64,000 nt of DNA from an uncultured Pelagibacteraceae bacterium (GCA_902572225.1 CACGFJ010000002.1:1-64000), one strand, 5' to 3'. Shown: positions 38,718 through 48,734, numbered from the stretch's first letter. A program made the numbers and translations. The notes: generated from the letters alone by a model not told the origin.

Positions 38718-40538
38718 TTATTCAACAGTGACAGATTTAGCTAAGTTTCTTGGTTTATCTATATCGTATCCTTTATCTAATGCAGAGTAATAAGCTAACT
38801 TTTGCAAAGGTATAGTGGTCAAAAAAGGAATGAGTTCATCTGATATATGCTCAACTTCTATTTGCTCCCAAATATTTTCTGAATAAATCTCATCAGTACT
38901 TTTATTTGTTATTAGTAAAACTTTTGCGCCTCTAGATATAACTTCTTGCATATTTGAAATTGTTTTTTTGTAATGCTCATCTCTTGGAGCAATTACCACT
39001 ACAGGCATACCTTCTTCTATTAGTGCAAGAGGTCCATGTTTCATTTCACCTGCTGGATAACCTTCGGCATGAACATAAGCAAGCTCTTTTAGTTTTAAAG
39101 CGCCTTCAAGTGCAATTGGATATGAATAACCTCTCCCCAAAAACATTGATCCTTTAGAATTAGCAAAATCTTTTCCAAGTGTTTGAATTTTATCCTCAAT
39201 ATTTAGTGTATTTTTTGCTGATTTAGATAAAGATAACAAATCTTTTATCTTCTTTTGATAATCCTTTTTATTAATTGATTTTTGCTCATAAGAAAGTTTA
39301 GTACACAATAAATAAAGAACTAACATTTGTCCTAAAAAAGCCTTTGTAGAAGCAACTCCAACTTCTGGACCACAATGAATTGGCAAAACTAGATCTGCGT
39401 CTCTTGCAATTGAACTTTCAACAACATTTATGACAGCACATGTTTTGACATTATTTTTTTTGCACAAATCTAACGCAGCAAATGTATCTGCAGTTTCTCC
39501 TGATTGAGAAACAAACACATAAAGACAATCTTTTTTAAATTTAATTTTTCGATATCTAAACTCAGATGCTATATCAACACTAGCATCTAAACTTGTATTT
39601 TGTTCAAACCAATACTTAGCAATAAGGCATGAGTGATAGGCTGTTCCACATCCAATTAAAACTACCGATGAAATTTCACTTATTTTCCATGGAAAATTGT
39701 AGATATTTATATCCTTATTATGTTTGTCTATGTACTCATTAATACAATTTTTTAAAGTGATTGGCTGCTCGTCTATTTCTTTGGCCATATAATATTTGTA
39801 ATCTCCTTTTTCATAATTTTGATCATCTTTAGAAAGATTTAAAATTTTTTTGTTTACTTTAGTTCCATCAGCATCAAAAAATTCAACTTGATCTTTTTTT
39901 AATATGCAAAATTCTCCATCATTTAAATATGAAATTTTATTAGTCATTGACTTTAATGCATAAGAATCTGAACCAAGGTAGTGTTCGTTAGGACCATAAC
40001 CAACTGCAAGAGGGGATCCTCTTCTTGCCCCAACTATTAAGTCTGGTTGGTCTTTGAATATTATTCCTAGTGCAAAACTACCGTGTAATTTTTTTAAAAC
40101 TTTTATAATTGTATTTTTAAGGTTATTTTTTTTTAAATAATCAGTTACTAAATGAACTATTACTTCTGTATCTGTTTGAGATTTAAACTTATAACCTTTA
40201 TTTTCTAATACCTTTTTTAGAATAGTTGAATTCTCAATTATACCATTGTGAACTACGGATACATCTTCTGATGAATGAGGATGTGCATTAATTGAACTAG
40301 GTTTTCCATGTGTGGCCCATCTAACGTGTCCGATACCAATAGAGCCAGATATTTTAGTTTGTATAATGTTTTTCTCTAAGGCGTCTACTCTACCCTCACA
40401 TTTGACCTCATTTATGTTTCCATTTGAAAGTGTTGCTAAACCTGCAGAGTCGTAGCCTCTATACTCAAGTTTTTTTAATGAACTTATAATTCTGGGAATG
40501 ACCTCTTTAGAGCTTGTAATTCCAACTATTCCACACAT
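38718..40538 (-). CDS. glmS: Glucosamine-6-phosphate synthase (isomerising)
   Basis: Makes glucosamine-6-phosphate from fructose-6-phosphate and glutamine, opening the UDP-GlcNAc pathway. 606 residues. N-terminal nucleophile Cys2 (MCGIVGITSS) with the glutaminase domain (VRWATHGKPSSINAHPHSS), then two SIS domains (VSQSGETADTFAALDLCKK; LGRGYSYPIALEGALKLKELAYVHAEGYPAGEMKHGPLAL) and the C-terminal KPRNLAKSVTVE. No glmS ribozyme-type leader: it starts six bases after the glmU-like gene. Confidence 0.97.
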   Translation of the reverse strand: MCGIVGITSSKEVIPRIISSLKKLEYRGYDSAGLATLSNGNINEVKCEGRVDALEKNIIQTKISGSIGIGHVRWATHGKPSSINAHPHSSEDVSVVHNGIIENSTILKKVLENKGYKFKSQTDTEVIVHLVTDYLKKNNLKNTIIKVLKKLHGSFALGIIFKDQPDLIVGARRGSPLAVGYGPNEHYLGSDSYALKSMTNKISYLNDGEFCILKKDQVEFFDADGTKVNKKILNLSKDDQNYEKGDYKYYMAKEIDEQPITLKNCINEYIDKHNKDINIYNFPWKISEISSVVLIGCGTAYHSCLIAKYWFEQNTSLDASVDIASEFRYRKIKFKKDCLYVFVSQSGETADTFAALDLCKKNNVKTCAVINVVESSIARDADLVLPIHCGPEVGVASTKAFLGQMLVLYLLCTKLSYEQKSINKKDYQKKIKDLLSLSKSAKNTLNIEDKIQTLGKDFANSKGSMFLGRGYSYPIALEGALKLKELAYVHAEGYPAGEMKHGPLALIEEGMPVVVIAPRDEHYKKTISNMQEVISRGAKVLLITNKSTDEIYSENIWEQIEVEHISDELIPFLTTIPLQKLAYYSALDKGYDIDKPRNLAKSVTVE

Positions 40539-40544
40539 TGCTTA

Positions 40545-41153
40545 TTATTTCCTTTTATAATTTTTCTTTTCTTTTTGATTTGATCTGGTTAATGCTAAAG
40601 ACCCTTTGCTAACATTTTTAGTAATTACTGAACCTGCTCCTATAACACTTTTTTCATTTAAAGTAACTGGTGCTACTAAAGATGTATTTGAACCTACAAA
40701 TACTTTATCCTTAATATATGTTTTACTTTTTTTTCTTCCATCATAATTACAAGTTATTGTTCCAGCTCCAATATTAACATTTTTTCCCAGTTGAGCATCA
40801 CCAATGTATGATAAATGATTAACTTTAGAATTTTTATTTATTGTAGTTTTTTTTACCTCGACAAAATTTCCAATTTTTGATCCAGATTTTATTTTTGTTC
40901 CAGGTCTTAAACGAGCATATGGACCAACACTCACGTTACTTTCTATTTTAACACCCTCAAGATGAGAGAAAGACAGAATTTTAACGTTGTTTCCTATTTG
41001 AACTTTATCAGCAAAGACAACATAAGGTTCTATCTCTACATTCTTTCCAATTTTAGTATCTTTAGAAAAAAAAACTGTCTCAGGCCCCTTCATTTTGACA
41101 CCTTTTTTTAAAAATTTATCTCTAAGTTTATTTTGTAAATTTTGACTATTCAT
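40545..41153 (-). CDS. glmU: Stand-alone GlmU acetyltransferase domain (no uridylyltransferase half)
   Basis: 202 residues corresponding only to the C-terminal left-handed beta-helix of GlmU, which acetylates glucosamine-1-phosphate. Residues matching the E. coli acetyltransferase site are present: [22 protein letters not shown] (Arg and Lys), NHLSYIGDA (His, Tyr), [19 protein letters not shown] (Asn, Lys), ending [18 protein letters not shown]. The start ([21 protein letters not shown]) is at the natural domain junction, and only 69 bases separate it from divergent gph with in-frame stops upstream, so no N-terminal half exists here. Six bases before glmS. Alternatives: another hexapeptide N-acetyltransferase, less likely given the motifs. 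Confidence 0.85.
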   Translation of the reverse strand: MNSQNLQNKLRDKFLKKGVKMKGPETVFFSKDTKIGKNVEIEPYVVFADKVQIGNNVKILSFSHLEGVKIESNVSVGPYARLRPGTKIKSGSKIGNFVEVKKTTINKNSKVNHLSYIGDAQLGKNVNIGAGTITCNYDGRKKSKTYIKDKVFVGSNTSLVAPVTLNEKSVIGAGSVITKNVSKGSLALTRSNQKEKKNYKRK

Positions 41154-41222
41154 TAGATAGTTGTATATAACTGGGTATTAAATTAATTAACTCACAATTT
41201 ATTTCTTATTAATACTTTTTAA

Positions 41223-41903
41223 ATGACACAAAAATTCACAGTTGTTTTTGATTTAGATGGCACGTTAGTAGACACAGCACCTGATCTAATGCTTGCTCAT
41301 AACCATGTTATGAAGAAATTTGGATACCCCACAAAATCTCTTGATGAACTTAAAAATACTGTTGGTCAAGGAGCTGGGGCAATGATTGGTAGATCTATAT
41401 GGAGCCAGGCCAAAAAAGAATTAACTTCGATTAATGAGAAAATTAAAAATGAAATGACAGATGAATTTATTTCTTATTATGGAAAAAATATTTTAAATGA
41501 AAGTACTCTGATGCCTGGTGTAAAAGATTTTTTAAATTGGTGTAAAAAAGAAAATATATCAATGGCTGTATGTACGAATAAAACGGAACATCTTGCAGTA
41601 GATCTTTTAAAAAAAATTGGGATATATGATTACTTTGAGTATGTTGCGGGTTATAATACTTTTGATTATTGTAAACCTGATCCGAGACATATAACAACAA
41701 TAATAGAAATTTTAGATGGTAGTAAAAATAAATCAATTATGATTGGTGATAGTGAGTCGGATGCAAATGCAGCTAAAGCGGCGGATATTCCAATGATTTT
41801 ATTAGAAGATGGATATACTGAAAAAAATATTGATGAAATTTATCATAATCACTTAATAAAAGACTTTGTAGGTATTGAAAAAATTGTATCTCAATATCTT
41901 TAA
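41223..41903 (+). CDS. gph: Phosphoglycolate phosphatase-like HAD hydrolase
   Basis: 226 residues, HAD superfamily with C1 cap. DLDGTLVDTAPDL holds the nucleophile Asp, AVCTNKTEH the Thr of motif II, and MIGDSESDANAAKAADIPMIL the metal site. This pattern fits Gph, which removes phosphate from 2-phosphoglycolate; related phosphatases for other small phosphates cannot be ruled out. Monocistronic between divergent glmU and prpD 53 bases downstream. Confidence 0.78.
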   Translation: MTQKFTVVFDLDGTLVDTAPDLMLAHNHVMKKFGYPTKSLDELKNTVGQGAGAMIGRSIWSQAKKELTSINEKIKNEMTDEFISYYGKNILNESTLMPGVKDFLNWCKKENISMAVCTNKTEHLAVDLLKKIGIYDYFEYVAGYNTFDYCKPDPRHITTIIEILDGSKNKSIMIGDSESDANAAKAADIPMILLEDGYTEKNIDEIYHNHLIKDFVGIEKIVSQYL

Positions 41904-41956
41904 TATTGATTAATTTATTTTAACTATTAAAACAAAATCACAAATTAGGAGTTATT

Positions 41957-43459
41957 TTGTTATTGCATACAATTAAAGTATATCCGTCAAAAATAAATCT
42001 TCCAAAGAAGAAACAGCTTGCTTGGAAAATAGCAGAGATGGCAAGTGATAATGCTAAATTAAATAAAAATTCAGTAGAAATGGTTATTAATAGAATTATT
42101 GATAACGCTTCTGTTGCTATAGCTTCCTTAAATAGAAGACCTGTAATATCTGCAAGAGAAATGGCAAAAAAACATGTTAGAAAAAATGGAGCTAATCTTT
42201 TTGGCATAAATTCAAAACTTAAATTTGATTGTGAATGGGCTGCGTGGGCAAATGGAACTGCTGTTAGAGAATTAGATTTTCATGATACATTTCTAGCAGC
42301 TGATTACAGTCATCCTGGTGATAATATTCCTGCTCTTTTAGCAGTGGCACAACAATTAAAAAAAAATGGAAATGATTTATTAAGAGGAATTATAACTGCT
42401 TATGAAGTGCAAGTTAATCTTGTAAAAGCTATTTGTCTTCATAAACACAAAGTTGATCATATCGCTCACTTGGGACCAAGTGTTGCTGCTGGTATTGGAT
42501 CTATGTTAAAATTAAATACAGAAACTATTTATCAAGCTGTTCAACAAGCATTACATGTGAGTGTTTCAACAAGACAATCAAGAAAAGGCGAGATTTCAAG
42601 TTGGAAGGCGTATGCTCCAGCTCATGCAGGAAAATTAGCAATTGAAGCTGTAGATAGAACGATGAGAGGTGAAGGGGCTCCGAGTCCTATTTATGAAGGT
42701 GAGGATAGTGTAATTGCAAGGATATTAGATGGAAAAAATGCTAAATATTTTGTTCCTTTGCCTAAAAAAAACGAAGAAAAGAAAGCCATTCTCGAAACAT
42801 ATACAAAAGAATATTCTGCAGAATATCAAGCTCAAGCATTAATTGATATTGCAAAAGCACTTAATAAAAAAATTGATAATTTAAATACAATTAAAAAAAT
42901 AGATATATATACAAGTCATCATACGCATTATGTAATAGGGACAGGAGCTAATGATCCGCAAAAAATGGATCCGAATGCTAGTAGAGAAACTTTAGATCAC
43001 TCAATAATGTATATTTTTGCAGTAGCTTTAGAAGATGCAAATTGGCATCATGTAAAGTCTTATACAAAAAAGAGAGCTAATAAAAAAAGCACAATTAAAA
43101 TATGGAGATCAATTAAAACTCATGAGGATAAAAAATGGACAAAGAAATACCATGATCCTGATCCAAAAAAGAAATCTTTTGGTGCAAAGGTTATAGTAAC
43201 ATTAAATAATGGGAAAAAAATTATTCAGGAATTAGAAAGAGCAGATGCTCATCCTTACGGTAAAAGACCTTTTGAAAGAAAAGATTATATAAATAAATTT
43301 AAAATTTTAACAGAAAATATTATTTCTAAAAAAGAAAGTGATAGATTTTTAAAAGATGTTCAAAATTTAAAAAAATTAAAAAATAATCAGCTTACAAAAC
43401 TAAATATTGAAGTAAGCAGAAGATACTTAAAATCGAATAATAAAAAAGGAATATTCTAG
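41957..43459 (+). CDS. prpD: 2-methylcitrate dehydratase
   Basis: Dehydrates 2-methylcitrate to 2-methyl-cis-aconitate in propionyl-CoA oxidation. 500 residues of the MmgE/PrpD family: [62 protein letters not shown]. The start is a TTG at 41957, five bases after AGGAG, one of the strongest SD sites seen here; a second TTG two codons later is the alternative. First gene of prpD-prpB-prpC; no prpE or regulator gene adjoins. Confidence 0.93.
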   Translation: MLLHTIKVYPSKINLPKKKQLAWKIAEMASDNAKLNKNSVEMVINRIIDNASVAIASLNRRPVISAREMAKKHVRKNGANLFGINSKLKFDCEWAAWANGTAVRELDFHDTFLAADYSHPGDNIPALLAVAQQLKKNGNDLLRGIITAYEVQVNLVKAICLHKHKVDHIAHLGPSVAAGIGSMLKLNTETIYQAVQQALHVSVSTRQSRKGEISSWKAYAPAHAGKLAIEAVDRTMRGEGAPSPIYEGEDSVIARILDGKNAKYFVPLPKKNEEKKAILETYTKEYSAEYQAQALIDIAKALNKKIDNLNTIKKIDIYTSHHTHYVIGTGANDPQKMDPNASRETLDHSIMYIFAVALEDANWHHVKSYTKKRANKKSTIKIWRSIKTHEDKKWTKKYHDPDPKKKSFGAKVIVTLNNGKKIIQELERADAHPYGKRPFERKDYINKFKILTENIISKKESDRFLKDVQNLKKLKNNQLTKLNIEVSRRYLKSNNKKGIF

Positions 43460-44355
43460 TGCACTTTGTTGAAAAAAAACCTGAAGAGAAAAGAATTGAT
43501 TTAGATAAAAAACTAAAATCAAATAAAATTTTAAGAATACCAGGTGCATATAATCCATTAACAGCAAAAGTTATTGAAGAAATTGGATACGACGGAGTTT
43601 ATGTATCAGGAGGTGTTATGTCTAATGATTTGGGATATCCTGATATAGGATTAACAACTCTTAATGATGTAAGTAACAGATCAAAGCAAATTGCACGGGT
43701 TACAAATCTTCCAACAGTTGTTGATGTCGATACAGGTTTTAAATCTTGTAAAAAAACTGTTCAAACATTTGAAAATTTTGGTATTTCGGCAATTCATTTA
43801 GAAGATCAGATAGAACAGAAAAGATGTGGTCATCTAGACAATAAAGAATTGATATCAAAAGAGGATATGACAAAAAAAATCAAAGAATGTGTAGAAGCAA
43901 GATCAGACAAAAATTTTAAAATCATCGCACGATCTGATGCTAAAAGCGTAGAGGGTATTGATAAAATGATTGAACGTTGCAAATCTTACATTGATGCTGG
44001 TGCAGAAATTGTTTTTCCAGAAGCATTAAAAGATGAAGCTGAGTTTGAAAAAGTTAGAAAATCCCTGGATTGTTATCTTTTAGCAAATATGACCGAGTTT
44101 GGTAAATCGAAGCTGCTGGATTTTAAACAATTAGAAGAGCTTGGTTACAATATTGTAATTTATCCAGTTACTACACAAAGACTAGCGATGAAAAGTGTTG
44201 AGGATGGTCTACGTGCCATTTTTGCGGATGGACATCAAAATAATATTATAGATAAGATGCAAACCAGAAAAAGATTATATGATCTAGTTGAGTATGAAAA
44301 ATACAACTCTTTAGACGAAAAGATATATAATTTTAGTACTGAGGGACATGAATAA
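43459..44355 (+). CDS. prpB: 2-methylisocitrate lyase
   Basis: Splits 2-methylisocitrate into pyruvate and succinate. 298 residues, isocitrate lyase/PEP mutase family. Key parts: RIPGAYNPLTAKVIEEIGYDGVYVSGG, VVDVDTGF (metal Asp), HLEDQIEQKRCGHLDNKEL with the catalytic KRCGH loop, and NMTEFGKS. Starts with GTG that shares one base with the prpD stop (TAGTG), and ends sharing one base with prpC. Confidence 0.94.
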   Translation: MHFVEKKPEEKRIDLDKKLKSNKILRIPGAYNPLTAKVIEEIGYDGVYVSGGVMSNDLGYPDIGLTTLNDVSNRSKQIARVTNLPTVVDVDTGFKSCKKTVQTFENFGISAIHLEDQIEQKRCGHLDNKELISKEDMTKKIKECVEARSDKNFKIIARSDAKSVEGIDKMIERCKSYIDAGAEIVFPEALKDEAEFEKVRKSLDCYLLANMTEFGKSKLLDFKQLEELGYNIVIYPVTTQRLAMKSVEDGLRAIFADGHQNNIIDKMQTRKRLYDLVEYEKYNSLDEKIYNFSTEGHE

Positions 44356-45479
44356 TGAGTGAAGAAGTAAAAAAAGGTTTATTAGGAATTGTTGTTGATG
44401 AAACAGAAGTTTCTAAAGTTATGCCTGAGATTAATTCATTAACTTATAGGGGTTATGCTGTTCAAGATCTGTGTGAATTTTGCAGATTTGAAGAAGCTGC
44501 ATATCTTATTTTAAAGGGTGATTTACCAAACAGTATAGAGCTAAGACAATTTGAAAAAATTGAAAGAGGACATAGAGATTTATCAAAAAATCTTTACGAA
44601 ATAATCAAACATATGCCAAAAAAGTCTCATCCTATGGATGTTGCTCGAACAGCGGTTAGTGTAATGGGATTAGAGGATAAAGAAACTACAGATAATTCTC
44701 AAGAAGCAAATACAAGAAAAGCTTTAAGAATTTTAGCTAAAACTCCAACCGCTTTAGCAGCTTTTTATAGAATACGAAAAGGTAAGAAGATTATTAAACC
44801 TAAAAAAGAATTAACTTTTGCAGAAAACTTCTTCTATATGTGTTTTGGAAAGGTTCCTCAAAAAGAAATTGTAAAAGCGTTTGATGTATCTTTAATTTTA
44901 TACGCAGAACACAGTTTTAATGTTTCAACTTTTACTGCTAGAACAATAACAAGTAGTTTATCTGATATTCATGGCGCAATAACAGGTGCCATTGCAAGTT
45001 TAAAAGGACCTTTGCATGGAGGCGCTAATGAAGAGGTTATGCATATGATGAATAAAATCAAAAAACCTGAGAATGCCTTAAAATGGATCAATAATGCCTT
45101 AAAGAAAAAAGAGGTTGTGATGGGTTTTGGGCACAGAGTTTATAAAAGTGGTGACTCTAGAGTTCCTACCATGAAAGAGTATTTCAAAAAAGTTGCTAAA
45201 ATTAAAAAAGATAAAAAGTTTTTAAAGATTTACGATATTGTTGAAAAAGTAATGATCAGTAAAAAGAATATTCATCCAAACGTAGATTACCCAACAGGAC
45301 CAACATATCATTTAATGGGTTTTGATACTGATTTCTTTACACCAATATTTGTAATTTCAAGGATTACTGGTTGGTCAGCCCATATAATGGAACAACATTC
45401 ATCAAATAAATTAATTAGACCATTGGCTAAATACAAAGGAAGTAAATACAGAAAAGTAATGCTTCTAAATCAAAGGTAA
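44355..45479 (+). CDS. prpC: 2-methylcitrate synthase
   Basis: Condenses propionyl-CoA with oxaloacetate. 374 residues of the citrate synthase fold, short type without N-terminal extension: LTYRGYAVQDLCEFCRFEEAAYLIL, SLKGPLHGGANEEVMHMM (His), VMGFGHRVYKSGDSR (His), DYPTGPTYHLMGFDTDFFTPIFV (Asp region). Assignment as PrpC rather than GltA rests on length and the prpDB neighbours. Stop lies two bases from the convergent DUF1289 gene. Confidence 0.92.
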   Translation: MSEEVKKGLLGIVVDETEVSKVMPEINSLTYRGYAVQDLCEFCRFEEAAYLILKGDLPNSIELRQFEKIERGHRDLSKNLYEIIKHMPKKSHPMDVARTAVSVMGLEDKETTDNSQEANTRKALRILAKTPTALAAFYRIRKGKKIIKPKKELTFAENFFYMCFGKVPQKEIVKAFDVSLILYAEHSFNVSTFTARTITSSLSDIHGAITGAIASLKGPLHGGANEEVMHMMNKIKKPENALKWINNALKKKEVVMGFGHRVYKSGDSRVPTMKEYFKKVAKIKKDKKFLKIYDIVEKVMISKKNIHPNVDYPTGPTYHLMGFDTDFFTPIFVISRITGWSAHIMEQHSSNKLIRPLAKYKGSKYRKVMLLNQR

Positions 45480-45481
45480 TA

Positions 45482-45730
45482 TTATTTAATTTGCTTTTCT
45501 TTATATAAAGAGACACCTTTTTCAATTTTATTTTTGTAAGACCTTTTAAAGCTCTCTAATTGCCAACCTGAAAGTCTGTTTTCTATTTCTTTTAGATTTT
45601 TATTTTTCCAATTATCAGTTGTTTTAGGGTCTTTCCAGATTTTCTTTTCTTCATCAGATCTACCACATCCGTAACATAGACCTGATACTGGATCAGTCTT
45701 ACAAATACTTATACAGGGACTTACTATCAC
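45482..45730 (-). CDS. DUF1289 small cysteine-motif protein
   Basis: 82 residues. The N-terminal half carries the DUF1289 signature SPCISICKTDPVSGLCYGCGRSDEEKKIW with four cysteines, suited to binding zinc or an Fe-S cluster; the C-terminal half is basic. Starts with GTG, six bases after the nrdB stop, so probably cotranscribed with nrdAB. Function unknown in all members. Confidence 0.8.
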   Translation of the reverse strand: MIVSPCISICKTDPVSGLCYGCGRSDEEKKIWKDPKTTDNWKNKNLKEIENRLSGWQLESFKRSYKNKIEKGVSLYKEKQIK

Positions 45731-45736
45731 TCAATC

Positions 45737-46750
45737 CTAGGAGAAAGCGTCTATCCAGTTGCCTTGTGTAGATGCTTTTGAATATTCAGTGGCTCTACCT
45801 TCAAAGAAGTTCATGTGCTCTACAGCATTTAACATTGTGTCTAACCATGTTAATGGATTCTTCTGAACATCATATATTGGCTCAAGACCTAACTGAGTTA
45901 ATCTTCTATTACCAATGAACCTTATATAATCTTTAACTTCTTGAGCAGTTAAACCTTGCATTGGACCCATTTCAAAAGCCAGATCAATAAATGCATCTTC
46001 ATGTTCAATTATAGTTCTGCAAGCTTCATAAAGTTCTTTTTTAAGTTTCGGAGTCCAAATCTCAGGGTTTTCTTTAATGAACTCTTTAAAAATTCTAATC
46101 ATAGAATTACAATGAAGAGTTTCATCTCTTACTGACCAAGTAACTATCTGACCCATTCCTTTAAGTTTGTTGTGTCTTGGAAAATTTAATAAAATTGCAA
46201 AACTTGCAAACAACTGAAGACCTTCTGTAAAGGCACTAAATACCGCAACAGTTTTTGCGATATCCTCTTTTGAGTTTACATTAAAGTTTTGCATGTAATC
46301 ATATTTATCTTTCATCTCTTTGTATTTCATGAAAGCAGAATATTCAGATTCTGGCATTCCAATTGTATCTAATAGATGTGAATAAGCTGCTACATGAACT
46401 GTTTCCATAGACGCAAATGCAGTCATCATCATTAAAACTTCTGTAGGCTTAAATACAGTTGTGTAATGTCTTAAATAACAGTTATTAACTTCAACATCTG
46501 CTTGAGTAAAAAATCTAAAGATCTGAGTTAATAAATTTTTTTCTGACTCTGAAAGATTTTTTTGCCAATCTCTGACGTCATCACCAAGTGGAACTTCCTC
46601 TGGTAACCAATGAATTCTCTGTTGAGTTAACCAAGCATCATAACACCATGGGTATCTGAATGGTTTATAAACTGGGTTCTCAACTAATAGACCCATTTTT
46701 TTCGGTTCTATAATTTTTTGTTTTGTATCTTTTAGGCTTTCTACTGACAT
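45737..46750 (-). CDS. nrdB: Ribonucleotide reductase class I, beta subunit
   Basis: Houses the metal cofactor that starts the radical for NrdA. 337 residues from the ATG at 46750, chosen because AGGAG lies eight bases before it; the track's GTG is three codons earlier. Metal ligands: FFTQADVEVNNCYLRHY, ASMETVHVAAYSHLL (E, H), AFTEGLQLFASFA (E), RDETLHCNSMI (E, H); the radical Tyr/neighbour region is AAYSHLL. The tail GNWIDAFS docks on NrdA. Overlaps nrdA by ten bases. Confidence 0.95.
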   Translation of the reverse strand: MSVESLKDTKQKIIEPKKMGLLVENPVYKPFRYPWCYDAWLTQQRIHWLPEEVPLGDDVRDWQKNLSESEKNLLTQIFRFFTQADVEVNNCYLRHYTTVFKPTEVLMMMTAFASMETVHVAAYSHLLDTIGMPESEYSAFMKYKEMKDKYDYMQNFNVNSKEDIAKTVAVFSAFTEGLQLFASFAILLNFPRHNKLKGMGQIVTWSVRDETLHCNSMIRIFKEFIKENPEIWTPKLKKELYEACRTIIEHEDAFIDLAFEMGPMQGLTAQEVKDYIRFIGNRRLTQLGLEPIYDVQKNPLTWLDTMLNAVEHMNFFEGRATEYSKASTQGNWIDAFS

Positions 46751-48678
46751 GATAAACACTCCTCATATTCTGGTTGTTGATTTTCTTGTTTTTTTGATTT
46801 GTAAACGTTTGCAGTTACATCTGTAGAATTTGCATCGTTCACGTTTTCCGCTCTTTGTATTGATTTAGATCTGCAGTAATAAAGGCTCTTCAATCCTTTT
46901 TTCCAAGCTTGGAAATGGATTTGATGTAAGTCCCTTTTATGAATATCTGCGGGTATAAATATATTTATTGATTGTGCTTGTGAAATATGAGGTGTTCTAT
47001 CTGCACCTAATTCCACAATCCATTTCTGGTCTAATTCAAAAGCCGTTTTAAATACGTCTTTTTCTTGTTGGGTTAAAAAATCAAGATGAGAAACTGAGCC
47101 TTGATTAGTTGTTATACTTGACCATGTTTCATCATCATTTTTACCGTGTTTCTCTAATAATTTACTTAGATATTTATTTCTAACGTTAAATGATCCAGAC
47201 AAAGTTTTATGTGTATAACTATTTGCTGCAATTGGCTCTACACCTGGAGATGTTCCACCACAAATAATTGAAATTGAAGCAGTAGGAGCTATTGCAGTTT
47301 TATTTGAAAATCTTTCATTAATACCATAATCAGCAGCATCTGGACATGCACCTCTTTCATCAGCCAAATCTTTTGAAGCTTGATCAACTTGTTTTTGGAT
47401 GCTTTCAAATATTTTTTTATTCCAAACTTTACTCATCACTGATTCAAAAGGAATCATTTTTTGTTGGAAGAATGAATGAAGTCCCATAACGCCTAGACCA
47501 ACACTTCTTTCTTTTAATGCTGAATAAACTGCATCACTAAATGACTCGGGTGCTTTTTCAGTAAAATCGGTTAATACATTATCTAAAAATCTCATTACGT
47601 CTGGAACAAAGTTTTCATCGTCTTTCCATTCATCATAAGTTTCTAAATTTAAAGATGATAAACAACATACTGCTGTTCTATCTCTACCCTCTTTATCAAT
47701 TCCTGTTGGTAAAGTTATTTCGCTACACAAGTTGGATGTCTTAACAGTCAAACCAGCAAGCTTATGATGTTGAGGTATCATTCTATTAACTGTATCAATG
47801 AAAACAATATAAGGTTCTCCAGTTTCAATTCTTGCAGTTAATAATCTAATCCATAAATTTCTTGCAGAAACGGTTGCTTGTACTGATTGATCTTTTGGAC
47901 TTTTCAGTGCCCATTGTTCGTCCAACTCAACAGCTCTCATGAATGCATCTGAAACTAATACACCATGGTGTAAATTTAATGATCTTCTGTTTGGATCACC
48001 ACCTGTTGGTCTTCTCATTTCAATAAATTCCTCTATCTCTGGATGATCAATTGGAAGATAACAAGCTGCAGATCCTCTTCTTAAAGAGCCTTGACTGATC
48101 GCCATTGTCAAAGAGTCCATAACTTTGATGAAAGGAATAATGCCTGAAGTTTTTCCAACTCTTCCAATTTTTTCTCCAATGGATCTTAGGTTGCCCCAAT
48201 AACTTCCAATACCTCCCCCTTTAGCAGCCAACCAAACATTTTCACTCCATAGATCTAATATTCCAGTTAAGCTATCCCCCGCTTCATTTAAGAAACAGGA
48301 AATTGGTAAACCTCTTTTTGTTCCACCATTTGATAAAACTGGTGTTGCTGGCATAAACCATAAATTACTAATGTAGTTATAAAGTCTTTGCGCGTGTAAG
48401 TTGTCATCTGCATAATGACTCGCAACTCTTGCAAATAAATCTTGGAAAGACTCGTTTTCTCCAAGGTATCTGTCGCTTAGTGTTGCTCTTCCAAAATCTG
48501 TTAAATTATTATCTCTAGATCTATCTATTTTAATAGTTATCCCTTTAGAATTTTGAAACAACTCAGTGTTGTTATTTAGTGAAAATAAGTCTGGTCTTTT
48601 GTCATTATTGCTGATTTTTTCCGCTGGTTTATAATCAGAGACAGCCTTCCTGATTGCCTGAGACAATATTTTGTTCAT
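46741..48678 (-). CDS. nrdA: Ribonucleotide reductase class I, alpha subunit (no ATP cone)
   Basis: Reduces ribonucleotides to deoxyribonucleotides. 645 residues. Active-site parts: LPISCFLNEAGDSL, the NxCxE motif in KTSNLCSEITLPT, TAVCCLSSLNLETYD, APTASISIICGGTSPGVEP, and the C-terminal thiol pair EECLSCQ that takes electrons from thioredoxin. The protein goes directly from a short polar N-terminus to the barrel (ATLSDRYLGENESFQDLFARVA), with no room for the ~90-residue ATP cone that gives dATP shut-off in E. coli NrdA. Upstream is a 161-base regulatory gap; GGGAG precedes the ATG. Confidence 0.95.
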   Translation of the reverse strand: MNKILSQAIRKAVSDYKPAEKISNNDKRPDLFSLNNNTELFQNSKGITIKIDRSRDNNLTDFGRATLSDRYLGENESFQDLFARVASHYADDNLHAQRLYNYISNLWFMPATPVLSNGGTKRGLPISCFLNEAGDSLTGILDLWSENVWLAAKGGGIGSYWGNLRSIGEKIGRVGKTSGIIPFIKVMDSLTMAISQGSLRRGSAACYLPIDHPEIEEFIEMRRPTGGDPNRRSLNLHHGVLVSDAFMRAVELDEQWALKSPKDQSVQATVSARNLWIRLLTARIETGEPYIVFIDTVNRMIPQHHKLAGLTVKTSNLCSEITLPTGIDKEGRDRTAVCCLSSLNLETYDEWKDDENFVPDVMRFLDNVLTDFTEKAPESFSDAVYSALKERSVGLGVMGLHSFFQQKMIPFESVMSKVWNKKIFESIQKQVDQASKDLADERGACPDAADYGINERFSNKTAIAPTASISIICGGTSPGVEPIAANSYTHKTLSGSFNVRNKYLSKLLEKHGKNDDETWSSITTNQGSVSHLDFLTQQEKDVFKTAFELDQKWIVELGADRTPHISQAQSINIFIPADIHKRDLHQIHFQAWKKGLKSLYYCRSKSIQRAENVNDANSTDVTANVYKSKKQENQQPEYEECLSCQ

Positions 48679-48703
48679 TAAACTCCCTTTTTATCTTTAT
48701 ACT

Positions 48704-48734
48704 AAAAAATCTAGTAAATAACTAGATATAGTGT
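48704..48734 (-). promoter_or_regulatory. Hairpin plus NrdR-box-like site upstream of nrdA
   Basis: On the minus strand ATCTAGT / ACTAGAT forms seven perfect pairs with a five-base loop (48709-48727) and is followed by TTTTTT, a terminator-like layout 25-30 bases before the nrdA ATG. Overlapping it, ACACTATATCTAGTTA (48719-48734) resembles an NrdR repressor box. A second box at the usual spacing is not seen. Either attenuation or operator use is inference. Confidence 0.4.

Noticed and set aside
38684-40544. glmS ribozyme or metabolite riboswitch near glmS; riboswitches elsewhere in the window
   Set aside because: glmS starts six bases after the glmU-like gene, leaving no leader, and I recognised no known riboswitch core in any gap.
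41467-41736. 89-codon minus-strand ORF opposite gph
   Set aside because: Low-complexity Tyr/Phe/Leu/His-rich shadow of a clear HAD phosphatase gene.
48688-48703. A second NrdR box at the standard spacing upstream of nrdA
   Set aside because: The sequence at the expected position matches the consensus poorly.
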